From positions 45,000,828-45,064,827 of the forward strand of contig CM054063.1 in NCBI GenBank assembly GCA_028641055.1: a stretch of DNA of 64,000 nt, read 5' to 3'. Source of the stretch: Alopecurus myosuroides. Lineage: Eukaryota; Streptophyta; Magnoliopsida; Poales; Poaceae. Positions 47,045-58,561 of the stretch are shown piece after piece; the stretch's first letter is position 1, and every line of letters starts with the position of its first letter. A model generated the notes under the pieces. The model was not told the origin of the DNA, did no database searches, and saw only the letters and a list, made by a program, of their open reading frames with translations. A program made the position numbers and the translations under genes.

Positions 47045-47626
47045 CTGCGAGAAAAAACGAACAAAAACGATCAGATCTGGTGTGATAATCACGATCAAAG
47101 ATGCAAAATGATGCGTAAGATCTAGTTGGCACGTCTTTGGTTGGCTTCATGATCGAAGTGGAGGGTGCGCCGGCCGGTAGACTAATTCTAGGTCAAACTT
47201 TTGCGGAAGGGGAGAAGGCGGCCACCACGTGGCGAGGGAGGCGTGTGAAGTCGGCGGTTTTCTGTGGGAGAATGATTACACGCATGCTGCCTTAGGTCAG
47301 GCCGTAGACTAGCTGGTTTGATGGGACAAATCGTGGGCCGCGCTGGCCATTGTGTAGGTTTAGTAGATTAAAAATAGGCTTATTAGTTTAGGCCCACAAA
47401 GAAGTGAGTACTATGTACAACCTTGTGTCTATGTACACACACGGCACATGTGCTTCCCAATTATTTTCTATCGTTTTCACACGGAAACCACTTCGAGTCT
47501 GCTCCGTACAGAATTAATATTAATACTCCACTGTACTTCCATTCGTATTCACCACTTCATCTCTTCCAACCGCTGCACTCGAGTTTCTTCTTCTTCCATC
47601 CGCTCCCCTCTCTTCTTCTTCCAAGA

Positions 47627-48577
47627 ATGGACGAAGAGAAGTATTTCTGCCGCACGATTCAGGTCCCATCCATGGCGAGGAAAGCATCAACGTCACGTAC
47701 ACCAACGACCCTGCCGAGGTGCAGCGTGTCGTAGACATGTACGAGCAGTGGATTGATGAAGGAGAAGAAAGGTTCATGGGGCTCGATTTCGAGTACACAT
47801 CCCGCAAGGTTGATATCGAGAAGAAGGTCGCCGTCCTTCAGCTTGCATTCCGCCGCCACGTCCTGGTGTACCATCACTCCAGGTTAAAGTCATTTTTCAT
47901 CTTGTTTTCTGCAACTAGTACTCATCTGCTCCGCCGCCATGTTCTTGTGATTGCTATTTGGTTATTCCTGGTTCTTGTGATTGGTGTTACTACTACTTTT
48001 TTCCTCTTTTTTTCGGCAACTAGTACTCATCTAGATTTTCTGCAACTAGTACTCATCCAGACGTGCATGCGTAACAGTTTTCTCACGCACTTTTTTTTCG
48101 GATCGGATGGAGTAGTACTTTTCTAAACTCTTGTTACTTGTGTACTTCAGTGGTGACTGGTGGCAATCTGCGACGCTGGCTGATCTTTTTCGTTTTGGCG
48201 GCGTCAAATTTGCAAGTGTTGACACCAACAACGACAAGAAAATGTTTGCGAGAACCTGGAATTTTTCTATTCCAAAAGAAAACTATGAGGATATCCAAGA
48301 TTTATACTTTCATGTGTTCAAACAAAAGAATGTTGGAATGGCTACCATGGCAGCAAAATTTATTGATCCCTGCTACAAAAACATGAAGAAGAAGGATTAC
48401 TGGTGGCACAGCTACTGGGACAACCAAATGATAGACATGGAACACATCACCTATGCTGCAATTGATGGGTTCCTCTCCCTAGAGTTGTACCGTAAGCTCA
48501 AACCCATGAGTGACGCCAAGAAGACCGAAGAGGGAGACAGATCAAGGAGGGCGAGTGCGATCCACACTTGGCACTAG
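47627..48577 (+). CDS. DEDDy 3'-5' exonuclease (WRN-exonuclease-like), frame problem at N-terminus
   Basis: Exon 1 ends at 47882 (CCAG|GTTAAAG), exon 2 is 48151-48577. Exo motif I is FMGLDFEYT (Asp and Glu), motif II lies around KFASVDTNNDKKMF, and motif III is ITYAAIDGFLSLELYRKL (Tyr-x3-Asp), so the catalytic residues of the DnaQ-like DEDDy fold are present. Such proteins remove nucleotides from 3' ends of DNA or RNA. The ATG at 47627 (MDEEKYFCRTIQ) is in another frame; the shift lies around 47660-47680, so either a one-base indel inactivates it or translation begins at the in-frame ATG 47737. It points away from its neighbours. Confidence 0.75.
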
Positions 48578-49244
48578 ATCACCTGCTGCGGCGTAGTATA
48601 TATGCTACTTTTGTTCTTTGTAATTAAAGTATATGTAAAATTATTCGAGTAGTATATATGCTACTTTTGAGCTATGGATTTATCTTGGTACTTTTGTTCA
48701 TATTGCAAGTGCTATATCTAACTAGTAGTGCAAATTATGCTACGTGAAGTCTGGTTTGAACTCAATGACAACTCTCCCTCGCTGGCGGTGTTCGAGTAGT
48801 TCCCTCCTCGAGGCAGAACTAGTCCTGCCGCCATTCTCCTTTGGGTGGTTCGACGACTAGGGATGTCAAGATGTAGTTTGTTATTCCTAAGAGGCACCAG
48901 CATCTGTGGCGATGCGGCTCTGATCTTTGTTTAGGAAAGGCCTTCTCTTGTGTTTGGTTTTTGAGTCTGTGGGGCAGTTCTCGGACTAGCCGGTGTGGAG
49001 TGGTGTAAGTGATAGTGTTGCTCGCACCGAACTGTCAAGTTCATGTACTCAAACCAGTATCTCCTATAAACATCAGGTGCCAATTGCGTGCCCTCCAAAA
49101 AAGAAACAACTCTTTAACAATATTAATAAGCTCTGCTAAACGATAACATAAAAAGGACATAATGTTTCACATAGTGCATCATGCAGGAGTACGGAAAGCA
49201 ACACATAGTTTAAAAAAAATAAACATTGTCTTCACGGGCACAAC
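48578..49244. other. Intergenic DNA
   Basis: Tail of the exonuclease gene (AATTAAA-like signals near 48625) and a featureless stretch. No gene recognised. Confidence 0.4.
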
Positions 49245-52200
49245 TTAGAAGATCCTATGAACTGGGCCAGCTTCCATGGGATCAGGTATGAGTGGAATGA
49301 GTCTATTCACCTTACGGAAGGTGACTTGTTCTCCCTCCCACTCGTACCTCTTCCCGTGACACCTTAGCACATCCTGTCTACGCATCTTGATGTAAAGATA
49401 CGCGGAGTCTCCCTCTTCGTGAGACTGGACAATGCGCCAGTTGGTAGTACCCAACTTGCTAAGGAGTACACGCGAAACCATGAAAGACGATGGTCGCTGG
49501 TTCGGCTTTACCACAGCTTGAAGAACAAAGTCGGTGTGCACCCCCTTTTCCTCCTTTAGCTGAAGTATCACCAGATTGGAGACATGGACGTTGCAAGCTG
49601 ATTTTTCATCAACATTTGGTGACGTTGGAGGTACTTCTTCAACATCTTCATCATCTTCTCCAGAGCCTCCATCCCCAGAACCATGACCATCTGACAAGGC
49701 CAGTCCGCCATCAGATGACTCTTCTTCAACTCTCGGCTCCTAAAATGCAATAAGCCAATATGTTAACTGAAAACTGAAGTTGCTCATTCGTTTTTAACTT
49801 TTATATCATTTATTGCCGAAGAATTCAAATGGATATGAAATGTACAACCTATACTAAACCTAGTATATCATAACCAAATCTGATAATTAGAATCCATCTA
49901 GGCATGCACGTTTAATTAACATAAAAGCTACTGTGTAAAATTATTACAAAATGAGATATGAAATTGCAGTTGAAATAATTTGAAGATTAAGCCAAAAAAG
50001 GTTGTAACACCATAAATAGGAGAATCTAGGATGATAACAAGCTACACAATTATTTCAACATTAGATATGAAGTTGCAGTTGTAATTATTACATGATGAGA
50101 TATAAAATGGCATTTGAACTGATGTAAATAACACTTGAGAAATAAAACAATAAAATTAGAAAGCAAAATCGATCTACTCCCTCTTTCTTTGAATACAAGA
50201 CCACTATCAAAAATAAAATTTCTATGTATGCAAGACCGCTATCTCTTCCAAAGAGTAATTTATTTCGATTCTACCACATAGAATGGTGCTAATTGATGTC
50301 AATGTGCCATGCAACCATAGAGTAATATGCCGCAGTATTTCATAACAAAAACAGATAATTAAAATCTTGCGGATCAAATTACCCAAGCTATATTCATTGA
50401 ATTTTAATTAAACAAAGTACAGAGTGTACAATTATTACAAAATGAGATATGAAATTGAAGTTGAAATAATGTGAAGATTACTGCAACCCAAAAAAAGGTT
50501 GTACACCATAAATAGGAGAATCTAGGATGATAACACACTATACAATTATTTCAACATTAGATATGAAGTTGCAGTTGTAATTATTACATGATGAGATATA
50601 AAATGGCATTTGAACTAATGTAAATAACAGTTGAGAAATAACAGAATAATATTTGAAAGCAAAATCGATCTACTCTCTCTTTCTTTGAATACAAGGCCAC
50701 TATCAAAAATACAATTTCTATGTATGCTAGACCGCTAACTCTTGCAATGAGGAATTTTTTTCGATTCTACCACATAGAATGGTGCTCATTGATGTCAATG
50801 TGCCATGCAACCATAGAGTAATATGCCCCAGTATTTCATAACAAAAACAGATAACTAAAATCTTGCGCATCAAATTACCCAAGCTATATTAATTGAATTT
50901 TATTAAAACATAGTACAGAGTGTACAATTATTACAAAATGAGATATGAAATTGAAGTTGAAGTAATGTGAAGATTATTGCAACCCAAAATAGGTTGTAAC
51001 ATCATAAATAGGAGAATCTAGGATGATAACACACTGTACAATTATTTGAACATTGCATATGAAGTTGCAGTTGTAATTATTACATGATGAGATATACAAT
51101 GGCATTTGAACTAATGTAAATAACAGGTGGGAAATAAAATTGCCTAGGCACACACGTGCATATATACCAGGTTGTGCTCCAATCCATCAAAAAATAAAAG
51201 AAATTTCCTAGGCACACACGTGCATGCAGTACCATCAGGTTGTGCTCCAATCCACCATAGAACAAAATAAATTTCCTAGTCACACACACGGTACCATCAG
51301 GTTGTGCTCCAATCCAGCCAAGAACAAAAAAGAGTAAAGTAGCAAACAGCACACATAGAGGTTTCTATCTTAGTTCTCTCACCTCACAGAAGTCACAACT
51401 CACAACCAAAATAAGTGGCAAACATGAACAACCACATAGTGCAAAGCAAAATCGATCTACTACCAGTCTGTGAATACAAGGGCATTATCAAAAATACATG
51501 GCAAGTTCACTAAAATAGGAAAGCAAAATCCAGCCAAGAACAAAAAAGAGTAAAGTAGCAAACAGCACACATAGAGGTTTCTATCTTAGTTCTCTCAACT
51601 CACAGAAGTCACAACTCACAACCAAAATAAGTGGCAAACATGAACAACCACATAGTGCAAAGCAAAATCGATCTACTACTAGTCTGTGAATACAAGGGCA
51701 TTATAAAAAATACATGGCAAGTTCACTAAAAAGGTTGTACACCATAAATAGGAGAATCTAGGATGATAACACACTATACAATTATTTAAACAATAGATAT
51801 GAAGTTGCAGTTGTAATTATTACATGATGAGATATAAAATGGCATTTGAACTAATGTAAATAACAGTTGAGAAATAACAGAATAATATTTGAAAGCAAAA
51901 TCGATCTACTCTCTCTTTCTTTGAATACAAGGCCACTATCAAAAATACAATTTCTATGTATGCTAGACCGCTAACTCTTGCAATGAGGAATTTTTTTCGA
52001 TTCTACCACATAGAATGGTGCTCATTGATGTCAATGTGCCATGCAACCATAGAGTAATATGCCCCAGTATTTCATAACAAAAACAGATAACTAAAATCTT
52101 GCGCATCAAATTACCCAAGCTATATTAATTGAATTTTATTAAAACATAGTACAGAGTGTACAATTACTACAAAATGAGATATGAAATTGAAGTTGAAATA

Positions 52201-53141
52201 ATGTGAAGATTATTGCAACCCAAAATAGGTTGTAACATCATAAATAGGAGAATCTAGGATGATAACACACTGTATAATTATTTGAACATTGCATATGAAG
52301 TTGCAGTTGTAATTATTACATGATGAGATATATAATGGCATTTGAACTAATGTAAATAACAGGTGAGAAATAAAATTGCCTAGGCACACACGTGCATATA
52401 TACCAGGTTGTGCTCCAATCCATCAAAAAATAAAAGAAATTTCCTAGGCACACACGTGCATGCAGTACCATCAGGTTGTGCTCCAATCCACCATAGAACA
52501 AAATAAATTTCCTAGTCACACACACGGTACCATCAGGTTGTGCTCCAATCCAGCCAAGAACAAAAAAGAGTAAAGTAGCAAACATCACACATAGAGGTTT
52601 CTATCTTAGTTCTCTCAACTCACAGAAGTCACAACTCACAACCAAAATAAGTGACAAACATGAACAACCACATAGTGCAAAGCAAAATCGATCTACTACC
52701 AGTCTGTGAATACAAGGGCATTATCAAAAATACATGGCAAGTTCACTAAAAATAGATCTACTACCTCAGTCGGCGCGGCAGTCGGCGCAGCGGGCGGCGC
52801 GGCGGTCGGAGCGTTGGTCAGCTTAGCGGAGATGGCCCCCCACATGGCGTATTCAGCTGATTGGTCGTAGCTTTCGTCAATCTCCTTGTACGCCGCCTCG
52901 AGGTCAGATGGCACGCGGCGTGGGATGGGCCATCTTCTCCGTCCCCGCTCTTCGTCTTCTTCCGATCTATCTCCGAAGAGACATCACGGAGCGCCTCCTC
53001 CACCGGCGTGACCTCGCCGGAAGCAGCAGCCACTGTACCAGAGATGGCCGCGGCTGGGACGACAGCAGAAGATGGCTCGCCAACGACGAACGCCACCTCA
53101 TTACCTTCCTCGGCGTCGAAGCTTTCGCGTGATCTCTTCAT
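49245..53141 (-). CDS. Gene C, unknown protein, two exons
   Basis: Exon 1 runs from the ATG at 53141 (MKRSRESFDAEEGNEVAFVV) to the donor ACTGAG|GTAGTAG at about 52767. Exon 2 begins at the acceptor TTTTAG|GAGCCGAG at 49739 and ends at 49245. Exon 1 starts in one frame and continues in another (PSDLEAAYKEIDESYDQSAE, then Ala/Pro/Thr repeats), with a one-base shift near 52930, so this allele may be broken. Exon 2 joins the second frame and reads an acidic linker, then about 100 residues (LVILQLKEEKGVHTDF ... SSFMVSRVLLSKLGTTNWRI ... RCHGKRYEWEGEQVTF) with a beta-rich pattern. I recognise no named domain. A TATA-like element precedes it. Confidence 0.6.
49948..52755. repeat. Nested tandem duplications in the intron of gene C
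   Basis: A unit of about 491-496 bp starts at 49948, 50439 and 50935 (each with AAAATGAGATATGAAATTG), the third cut short near 51122. A 216-bp unit is duplicated (51314 and 51530, CCAGCCAAGAACAAAAAAGA). A larger block of 1236 bp (about 50495-51730) is repeated at about 51731-52755, and its copies are almost identical. Within each, three copies of CACACACGTGCA / GGTTGTGCTCCAATCCA follow each other. Confidence 0.88.
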
Positions 53142-53268
53142 GGCGGATGGGAAGGGCAGGGGAACCGTCGAGGGTTTTGCGGTGGTAGTGGAGGGGAGGA
53201 TGCATTTTTTGGGGAAAAGTTGATGCAGAGATGGAGGAAGAAAGGAAGTGGATATGCGTCAAACCGTG

Positions 53269-53275
53269 TATTTAT
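53269..53275 (-). promoter_or_regulatory. TATA-like element of gene C
   Basis: ATAAATA on the minus strand, about 130 bases before the ATG at 53141. Confidence 0.45.
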
Positions 53276-53407
53276 GGAGTTTCCCTTTTGCTCTCCCTCT
53301 GACGCAATGTGCACGCGTGAATCTAGGGTTTCTTTTTGTACAGTTGTTTTTCCATATTTTTTGCAAAAAAATGGCTAAAATTGAAGACTAAAAATGAAGA
53401 CAAAAAT

Positions 53408-53431
53408 TGCTTACATTCTCATCTCTGCTGT
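53408..53431. repeat. First fragment of the 510-bp tandem repeat
   Basis: GCTTACATTCTCATCTCTGC and the next four bases match the end of the unit at 63511-63534. E2 sits between this fragment and the main array. Confidence 0.85.
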
Positions 53432-53909
53432 TGACAGGGGGATGTTAACCCGGTAGGCCAAGCTCCAAGGAATAACCCGGCTCAAGGAATGATGTGCAGG
53501 ATCCGGCTAAGGATAGGGAAACTTGTGAAGGCCCAAGCTTGTAGGCCCAATAACCCGGATTGTGGGTTATTGTAAAGGAAAATTAGGGTTAGCACACCGT
53601 GTATGGGTAGGACCCGGGTGTGCCTTGTAAAGTAAGTTAGGGGGTATGGGTACTATATAAACCGACCCCCGGGTATAGATTGAGAGAGAGATCTAAGAAC
53701 CCTAGCAATATCGTGTGGTATCGAGTATCCAGTGTAAACCCTAATCGAGTTATTGTATCGAGAATAGAGATCCGGCGACTTCGATTGCCGGCTGTCAGAT
53801 CAAGTTGTACCATGTCTTCCCTTGAGCTAAACCCTCTCCCGAACGCCTGTGTCGACTTGCCCCAAGATCAGTTACCCCTGGTAACATCTGCCGTGATTAT
53901 CCCACGACA
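53432..53909 (+). repeat. 5' LTR of E2
   Basis: TGACAGGGGG ... CCCACGACA, 478 bp. Confidence 0.97.
53654..53660 (+). promoter_or_regulatory. TATA box of the E2 LTR
   Basis: TATATAA about 150 bases before the leader ATG at 53812; the same in the 3' LTR at 62764-62770. Confidence 0.7.
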
Positions 53910-56900
53910 GTTGGCGCCCACCGTGGGGCCTGCGTCCAAAGGTGTCTACATCACGGGAGAAGCTCGGAAGGGCATGGAGAATCTTGTCATCGGCGAGATC
54001 TACATCGACCACAAAGGAGAAAAGGTGGTGGACGATTCCGGCTGGGGGCCGGAGTCGGATCACCTCGAAACCGGATCCGTCGTAACAATCGGCCGGATCA
54101 ACGTCTTCATCGGTATGGTATGTGCTTCCAATTCGGTCCCTGACAACGTTGGATCTGATTCTATGCCAGGAAAAGCCACGTCTATCCGATCAGATGATGA
54201 AGAATCAACGGGAACGACATATCCGGCAGAAGAACCCATCGCGGAGTGGGAACAGCCGGAGGAGCCGGCATGGACCCCACGCGACCGGGTCCAAGGAGAA
54301 GATGACACCGGGTCTATCCTGGATCTACTGGAAAACCGGTATGAGGAGAACGGTGAGGAGGAACAGCCTGAATTTACACCGGATATCGCGCGCCGAGTTG
54401 CAGTCTATGCAGCCCCCGCGGCCAACCAAGGAAACACAGCCGCAGCACCAGTCGGGGCGGCTCAGGCAGTGGCCCAGCAACAGGGCGCGGTTAACGGAGA
54501 CCCGGTCTTGACCCGGGTCGATGGAGAGTCAGCATCGGTCACCAGTCGCGCAGCAGATGAAGAGCAACACGCCAACATGTTCGGGTTTCAAGCCAATCGG
54601 ACACCAGGGGCGGGTCCCTCGAATCCGCGTCACCCGGCCCTGTTCGATAATAATTTGATTTTGGATCCTACAGTCCTCGCCACTGTTATCACCCCAGAAA
54701 ACGCGGCAGAGCGTGTTAGAGATCTGTACGTGGCTCGTCGTGCATTGGAACAGCAAAGAAGGCAAGTGGAAGCAGATAGACATGGGATGGCCACCCGACG
54801 GCGCGAGCTAGACGCGTTGGAAACCCGGCTTCGAGAGGAAACGTCCAGGATACATCAAAGGCACCACACCAGGTTGCCAGCAACGGGCGGGGTTATTAAT
54901 CCGGCTAATTTGTTCATCACGCCTCAGGACCAACCGATACCAGTGGTGAACCAGGGAACCGCACCCCAACAGACAACAGCAGCGACACATCCGGCGAATG
55001 AACGGACCGGGTTACCTCCACCGCAAACTAGAGTCACAACCGGCAACGATCTACTACCGCCGCCACCATCACGATTCCGCACGCCAGCCGGCCACTACAA
55101 CAACCCTATGGACAACGTATATGCGGCGACACTCGCATTGAATCAAATACCTGTGGGAGAGTCGCCCCATGCAGAGAAGACTCGGCAAGCCATCGAGCTG
55201 TTGCACACTGCGGTGGCACAGCAAGCCAATTACCCGGATCACAGAAGCGGAATGCACGGGACGCCATATGTCAGCCAGCAGCAAGGGAATTTACAAACGA
55301 GTTCGGCGCGGCGGAGGGAAGAGCAGCAGCAAATGCCGCCTCCTCCCCGCACTCAGGCAGTATCAGCAGCACAGGCCGTCGTGGACAGTTCTAGGGCTCG
55401 GAGGGCCGCGGCCGGGTCTGCAGCGCATGGACCTCCCGCAGCACAGCGCCCAGACGCGCCCCCCGCGGCATCACACGTTTCCAGGGCAAGGCCGGCTTCA
55501 ATCATTCTTGCGGGGCCCAAGTGTCTCTCGGACAATATTAGAGCTGAACCTTACCCGGAAAAGTTCAAAGAGCCAGGGAAAGTAGTGAATTATGAGCCAA
55601 CCATGGATCCCGAAACATGGCTAAGCAGTTACGAGATGGCAATGTCAATCCGCAACGCGTCCGAGAACCTCCAAGCCAAATTCATGTATCTGATGATGTC
55701 TGAAGGAGCAGCAAAATTGTGGTTCACCAATCTACCAGAGGGATCGATCAAGTCTTGGGAGGAATTGAAGACCGCGTTTATCAAGCACTTTCACGGGACC
55801 TGCAGGAAATTATTCACCATTGATGATCTAGAGCGATGCGTCCAAAAGAAGGGAGAATCGGCGCGCAGTTGGGTGCGCCGGGTTATGGAGATACTTCACT
55901 CATCCACAGACATCCAGCCCAAGGATGCACTACAAGCCATGGCAAAAACATGCAAGTATATACCTTTAGTGCAAAAGTTAACTCGCATGAAGTCCAGTCG
56001 AAATGCGTCAGAAGTCACAATGGGAGAATTGATGGATGCGTACAACAAACACGCTGCGACAGATACCACAAAAGAAGAAGCTGATGACAAGAAGACAAAA
56101 GCAAACACAAGCGGTAATGGAAGAACCGGCAACGGAACATCGTCAGGAAACAATGGAAATAGTCAGAACAAGCGTCCCTTCGAAGGAGGCTCCGAGTTTG
56201 TCGCTAACACCGAAGCCGGGTCTTCAAGGCCAAGAGCAGAAGGAAATTTCAACGGAGGTAACCACCATGGAGGAAACTATCAAGGTCCACCAAGGCCGGG
56301 TAACAATTGGGACATATTCAGAATGGCATGTCCGAAGCACAGCAGGAATGGCAGGCCAGCTAACCACTCCCTAGAACAATGCGCCGATTTGCAAAGATGG
56401 AAAAATGAGGAAGTGCACAGAGCTATGCGAGGTGCAGGGCGGGGAGGAGGACCGGGTCCAGGGGCAAACCCGGGCAACGGCCCACCCCCAGCTGGTAACC
56501 CGGCGGCTGGAAATCAAGGTAATAACCAAGGGGGGGCAGGAGGCTTCCAGGCTAACCCCAAACAATTGGGTCAATATCATGTGCATACCACAGGAGGATC
56601 TAACAAGGACAAAAAGATACTGAAGCAAGCAGTCAACTCAGTTTCGTTAGCCGTTCCGAGATACTTGAGATGGTCAGAACAGGAGGTAACATGGAGCAGA
56701 AGGGATCACCCAGAAAGAGTGGAACACCCAGGAGTCTTGGCACTAGTAGTCGCACCGCAAGTTAATGGGTACGAACTAAAGAAGGTTTTAATGGATGGTG
56801 GAAGCAGCATCAATATACTGTATTGGGAAACCTTCCTACGCATGGGTCTCAAGGAATCTCAACTGCAAAAAAGCTCAACAGTTTTTCATGGAATAGTGCC

Positions 56901-57504
56901 GGGTCATTCAGCATGCCCCGAGGGAAAAATCGCGTTGGAGGTAGCTTTCGGAGAATCAAAGGATAACTATCGAACTGAGTGGCTCACCTTTGAGGTAGTG
57001 AAATTACGCAGCCCCTATCACGCGCTGTTTGGAAGGCCGGCTTATGCCAAATTCATGGCTAGGCCGTGTTACGTATATCTCCAGCTAAAAATCCCGGGTC
57101 CCAAGAAGACCATTACCATACATGGAAATCGAGATATAGCAGCTGAATGTGACGAAGGAGACGCAGCAATGGCCGAGCAGGCCTGTAGAAAAGAAGAACT
57201 CAAGCACTACCGATCTCAAGCAGACCCGGAGGATATAGCCACATCAAAAAGGCCGAGTACTGAAGGCGAAAGAACAAAATTCAAGGCAGCGCAAGATTCT
57301 AAAATGGTGGCCTTAATCGAGGATGATTCCCCCAAGCGGCTTGCTGTAAAGGAAGAAGCCACACGGCCGCTTACAACCAGCCAGGTCATTGGAACACCCC
57401 ACCCGGGTTGGCTAGCAAACCCGGTACTCATCAGGAAAAGATCCAACATATGGAGAATGTGCATTGGTCAAGCCAGACCGGGACCAGCTCTTATGAGGAA
57501 CTAA
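53812..57504 (+). CDS. Gag-protease protein of E2, starting in the LTR
   Basis: From the ATG at 53812 (context ACCATGT, inside the LTR) the frame reads through the LTR end and primer site and codes 1230 residues. The leader (MSSLELNPLPNACVDLP) matches E1. Residues about 590-680 are the Retrotrans_gag capsid domain (MDPETWLSSYEMAM, FMYLMMSEGAAKLWFTNLPE). At about 839-856 is a Cys-x2-His-x8-His-x4-Cys motif, perhaps a zinc finger replacing the usual CCHC knuckle. The protease has MDGGSSINILYWE at about 993. Near 1199-1217 a remnant of RT (WLANPVLIRKRSNIWRMCI) remains, then the frame leaves homology and stops. So it makes particle protein and protease but no copying enzymes. Confidence 0.92.
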   Translation: MSSLELNPLPNACVDLPQDQLPLVTSAVIIPRQLAPTVGPASKGVYITGEARKGMENLVIGEIYIDHKGEKVVDDSGWGPESDHLETGSVVTIGRINVFIGMVCASNSVPDNVGSDSMPGKATSIRSDDEESTGTTYPAEEPIAEWEQPEEPAWTPRDRVQGEDDTGSILDLLENRYEENGEEEQPEFTPDIARRVAVYAAPAANQGNTAAAPVGAAQAVAQQQGAVNGDPVLTRVDGESASVTSRAADEEQHANMFGFQANRTPGAGPSNPRHPALFDNNLILDPTVLATVITPENAAERVRDLYVARRALEQQRRQVEADRHGMATRRRELDALETRLREETSRIHQRHHTRLPATGGVINPANLFITPQDQPIPVVNQGTAPQQTTAATHPANERTGLPPPQTRVTTGNDLLPPPPSRFRTPAGHYNNPMDNVYAATLALNQIPVGESPHAEKTRQAIELLHTAVAQQANYPDHRSGMHGTPYVSQQQGNLQTSSARRREEQQQMPPPPRTQAVSAAQAVVDSSRARRAAAGSAAHGPPAAQRPDAPPAASHVSRARPASIILAGPKCLSDNIRAEPYPEKFKEPGKVVNYEPTMDPETWLSSYEMAMSIRNASENLQAKFMYLMMSEGAAKLWFTNLPEGSIKSWEELKTAFIKHFHGTCRKLFTIDDLERCVQKKGESARSWVRRVMEILHSSTDIQPKDALQAMAKTCKYIPLVQKLTRMKSSRNASEVTMGELMDAYNKHAATDTTKEEADDKKTKANTSGNGRTGNGTSSGNNGNSQNKRPFEGGSEFVANTEAGSSRPRAEGNFNGGNHHGGNYQGPPRPGNNWDIFRMACPKHSRNGRPANHSLEQCADLQRWKNEEVHRAMRGAGRGGGPGPGANPGNGPPPAGNPAAGNQGNNQGGAGGFQANPKQLGQYHVHTTGGSNKDKKILKQAVNSVSLAVPRYLRWSEQEVTWSRRDHPERVEHPGVLALVVAPQVNGYELKKVLMDGGSSINILYWETFLRMGLKESQLQKSSTVFHGIVPGHSACPEGKIALEVAFGESKDNYRTEWLTFEVVKLRSPYHALFGRPAYAKFMARPCYVYLQLKIPGPKKTITIHGNRDIAAECDEGDAAMAEQACRKEELKHYRSQADPEDIATSKRPSTEGERTKFKAAQDSKMVALIEDDSPKRLAVKEEATRPLTTSQVIGTPHPGWLANPVLIRKRSNIWRMCIGQARPGPALMRN
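53912..53930 (+). other. tRNA-Lys primer-binding site of E2
   Basis: TGGCGCCCACCGTGGGGCC two bases after the LTR end; it is also translated as part of the leader (LAPTVGP). Confidence 0.87.
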
Positions 57505-58561
57505 ACAATGTAACGGGCAGCAGGTTTCAGACGCGCTCTTTTCCTACCCAGGGTACCTAAGGGGACTGGAAGGTTTTTAATGAGGCGGCCTGCTGATCCA
57601 AAATTTCTAGTATCAGTAAAGAGATGGTTATCAAGTCCTATATCATTACACCCTGATTACAAGTAAGTAGTATCCCGGCGACATCGATAATTCAGTATCA
57701 TCAAAAGCATCGATTGCATGTAGGTCTTGGGGGTTGGTTGCTCAGGTAACCAACCACTAACCCGAATGACCCGGCATAGATAGCTATAAGTTATAAGGGC
57801 CGATTCCTCGCAAACGAGCACGGCTGCAATCTTATGACTGGGCAAAGAAGCCAACTTTTCTTGACTTATCTTACTTAAGCTTGATGTGACTCGCACTAAA
57901 GTGGCATGATTCGTTCGCTTACGATTACAATCAGCCATGGAGCCCAATGGGACTTGCCTGACACTGTTCTCGTATGGATGTAACAACATGGTATCCACGC
58001 GAAAGCCGGCTTACAGTACAAGATAGTTAAAAGGGTCATCTAAACCACAAGTTTATGCAGAGTACAAGGCTAAAAGCCGGAAACTCAACAATTATCAAGC
58101 ATAACTTCAGTACTTACACGGAATGGCTTTAGGTTTGCGACTCGGTAAAAAGTAATTTGTTCTCTCAGAAAGGCCACACCCCCATTACTCGAACTTTGGG
58201 TCATGGGGGCTGGGGGACTTCGAAACAGAAACAAACTACTTGGCTATCGCAGTTCGAAAAACCTCACCATCCGAGTCTTGGGGACTTAAAGAAAAAGCCC
58301 ACGTATTAAAACTCCTGGTCTCGGAAAATCGAGTCTTACAAAGGGAGGTAAAAAGAAAGCTGGGTATCAAGAACAAGTTCAAAAGAGCAGACAAAATAGC
58401 ACGATTATCAAAGGGCAGGGAAAGCCGCGAAAATATGTCACCGAATAGAAGTACATTACAAGTATGGCATCGGTATCAGAAGTGCACAAGCGCACCATTG
58501 GCAGAATAAATAGTTCAAACAAAAAGGTCCCACGTGATTAAGGTATTATGACATCATCGCC
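57505..58561. other. E2 internal DNA between gag and the antisense gene
   Basis: Short frames only; this is the 3' side of both converging genes. No pol remnant recognised. Confidence 0.5.

Noticed and set aside
50160..50290. CTACTCCCTC start as a Stowaway MITE in the gene C intron
   Set aside because: No inverted partner end and no TA duplication; the segment is part of the tandem repeat unit.
51080..52588. Two near-identical 90-residue ORFs
   Set aside because: They come from copies of the 1236-bp intron duplication and have no protein features beyond repeated low-complexity segments.
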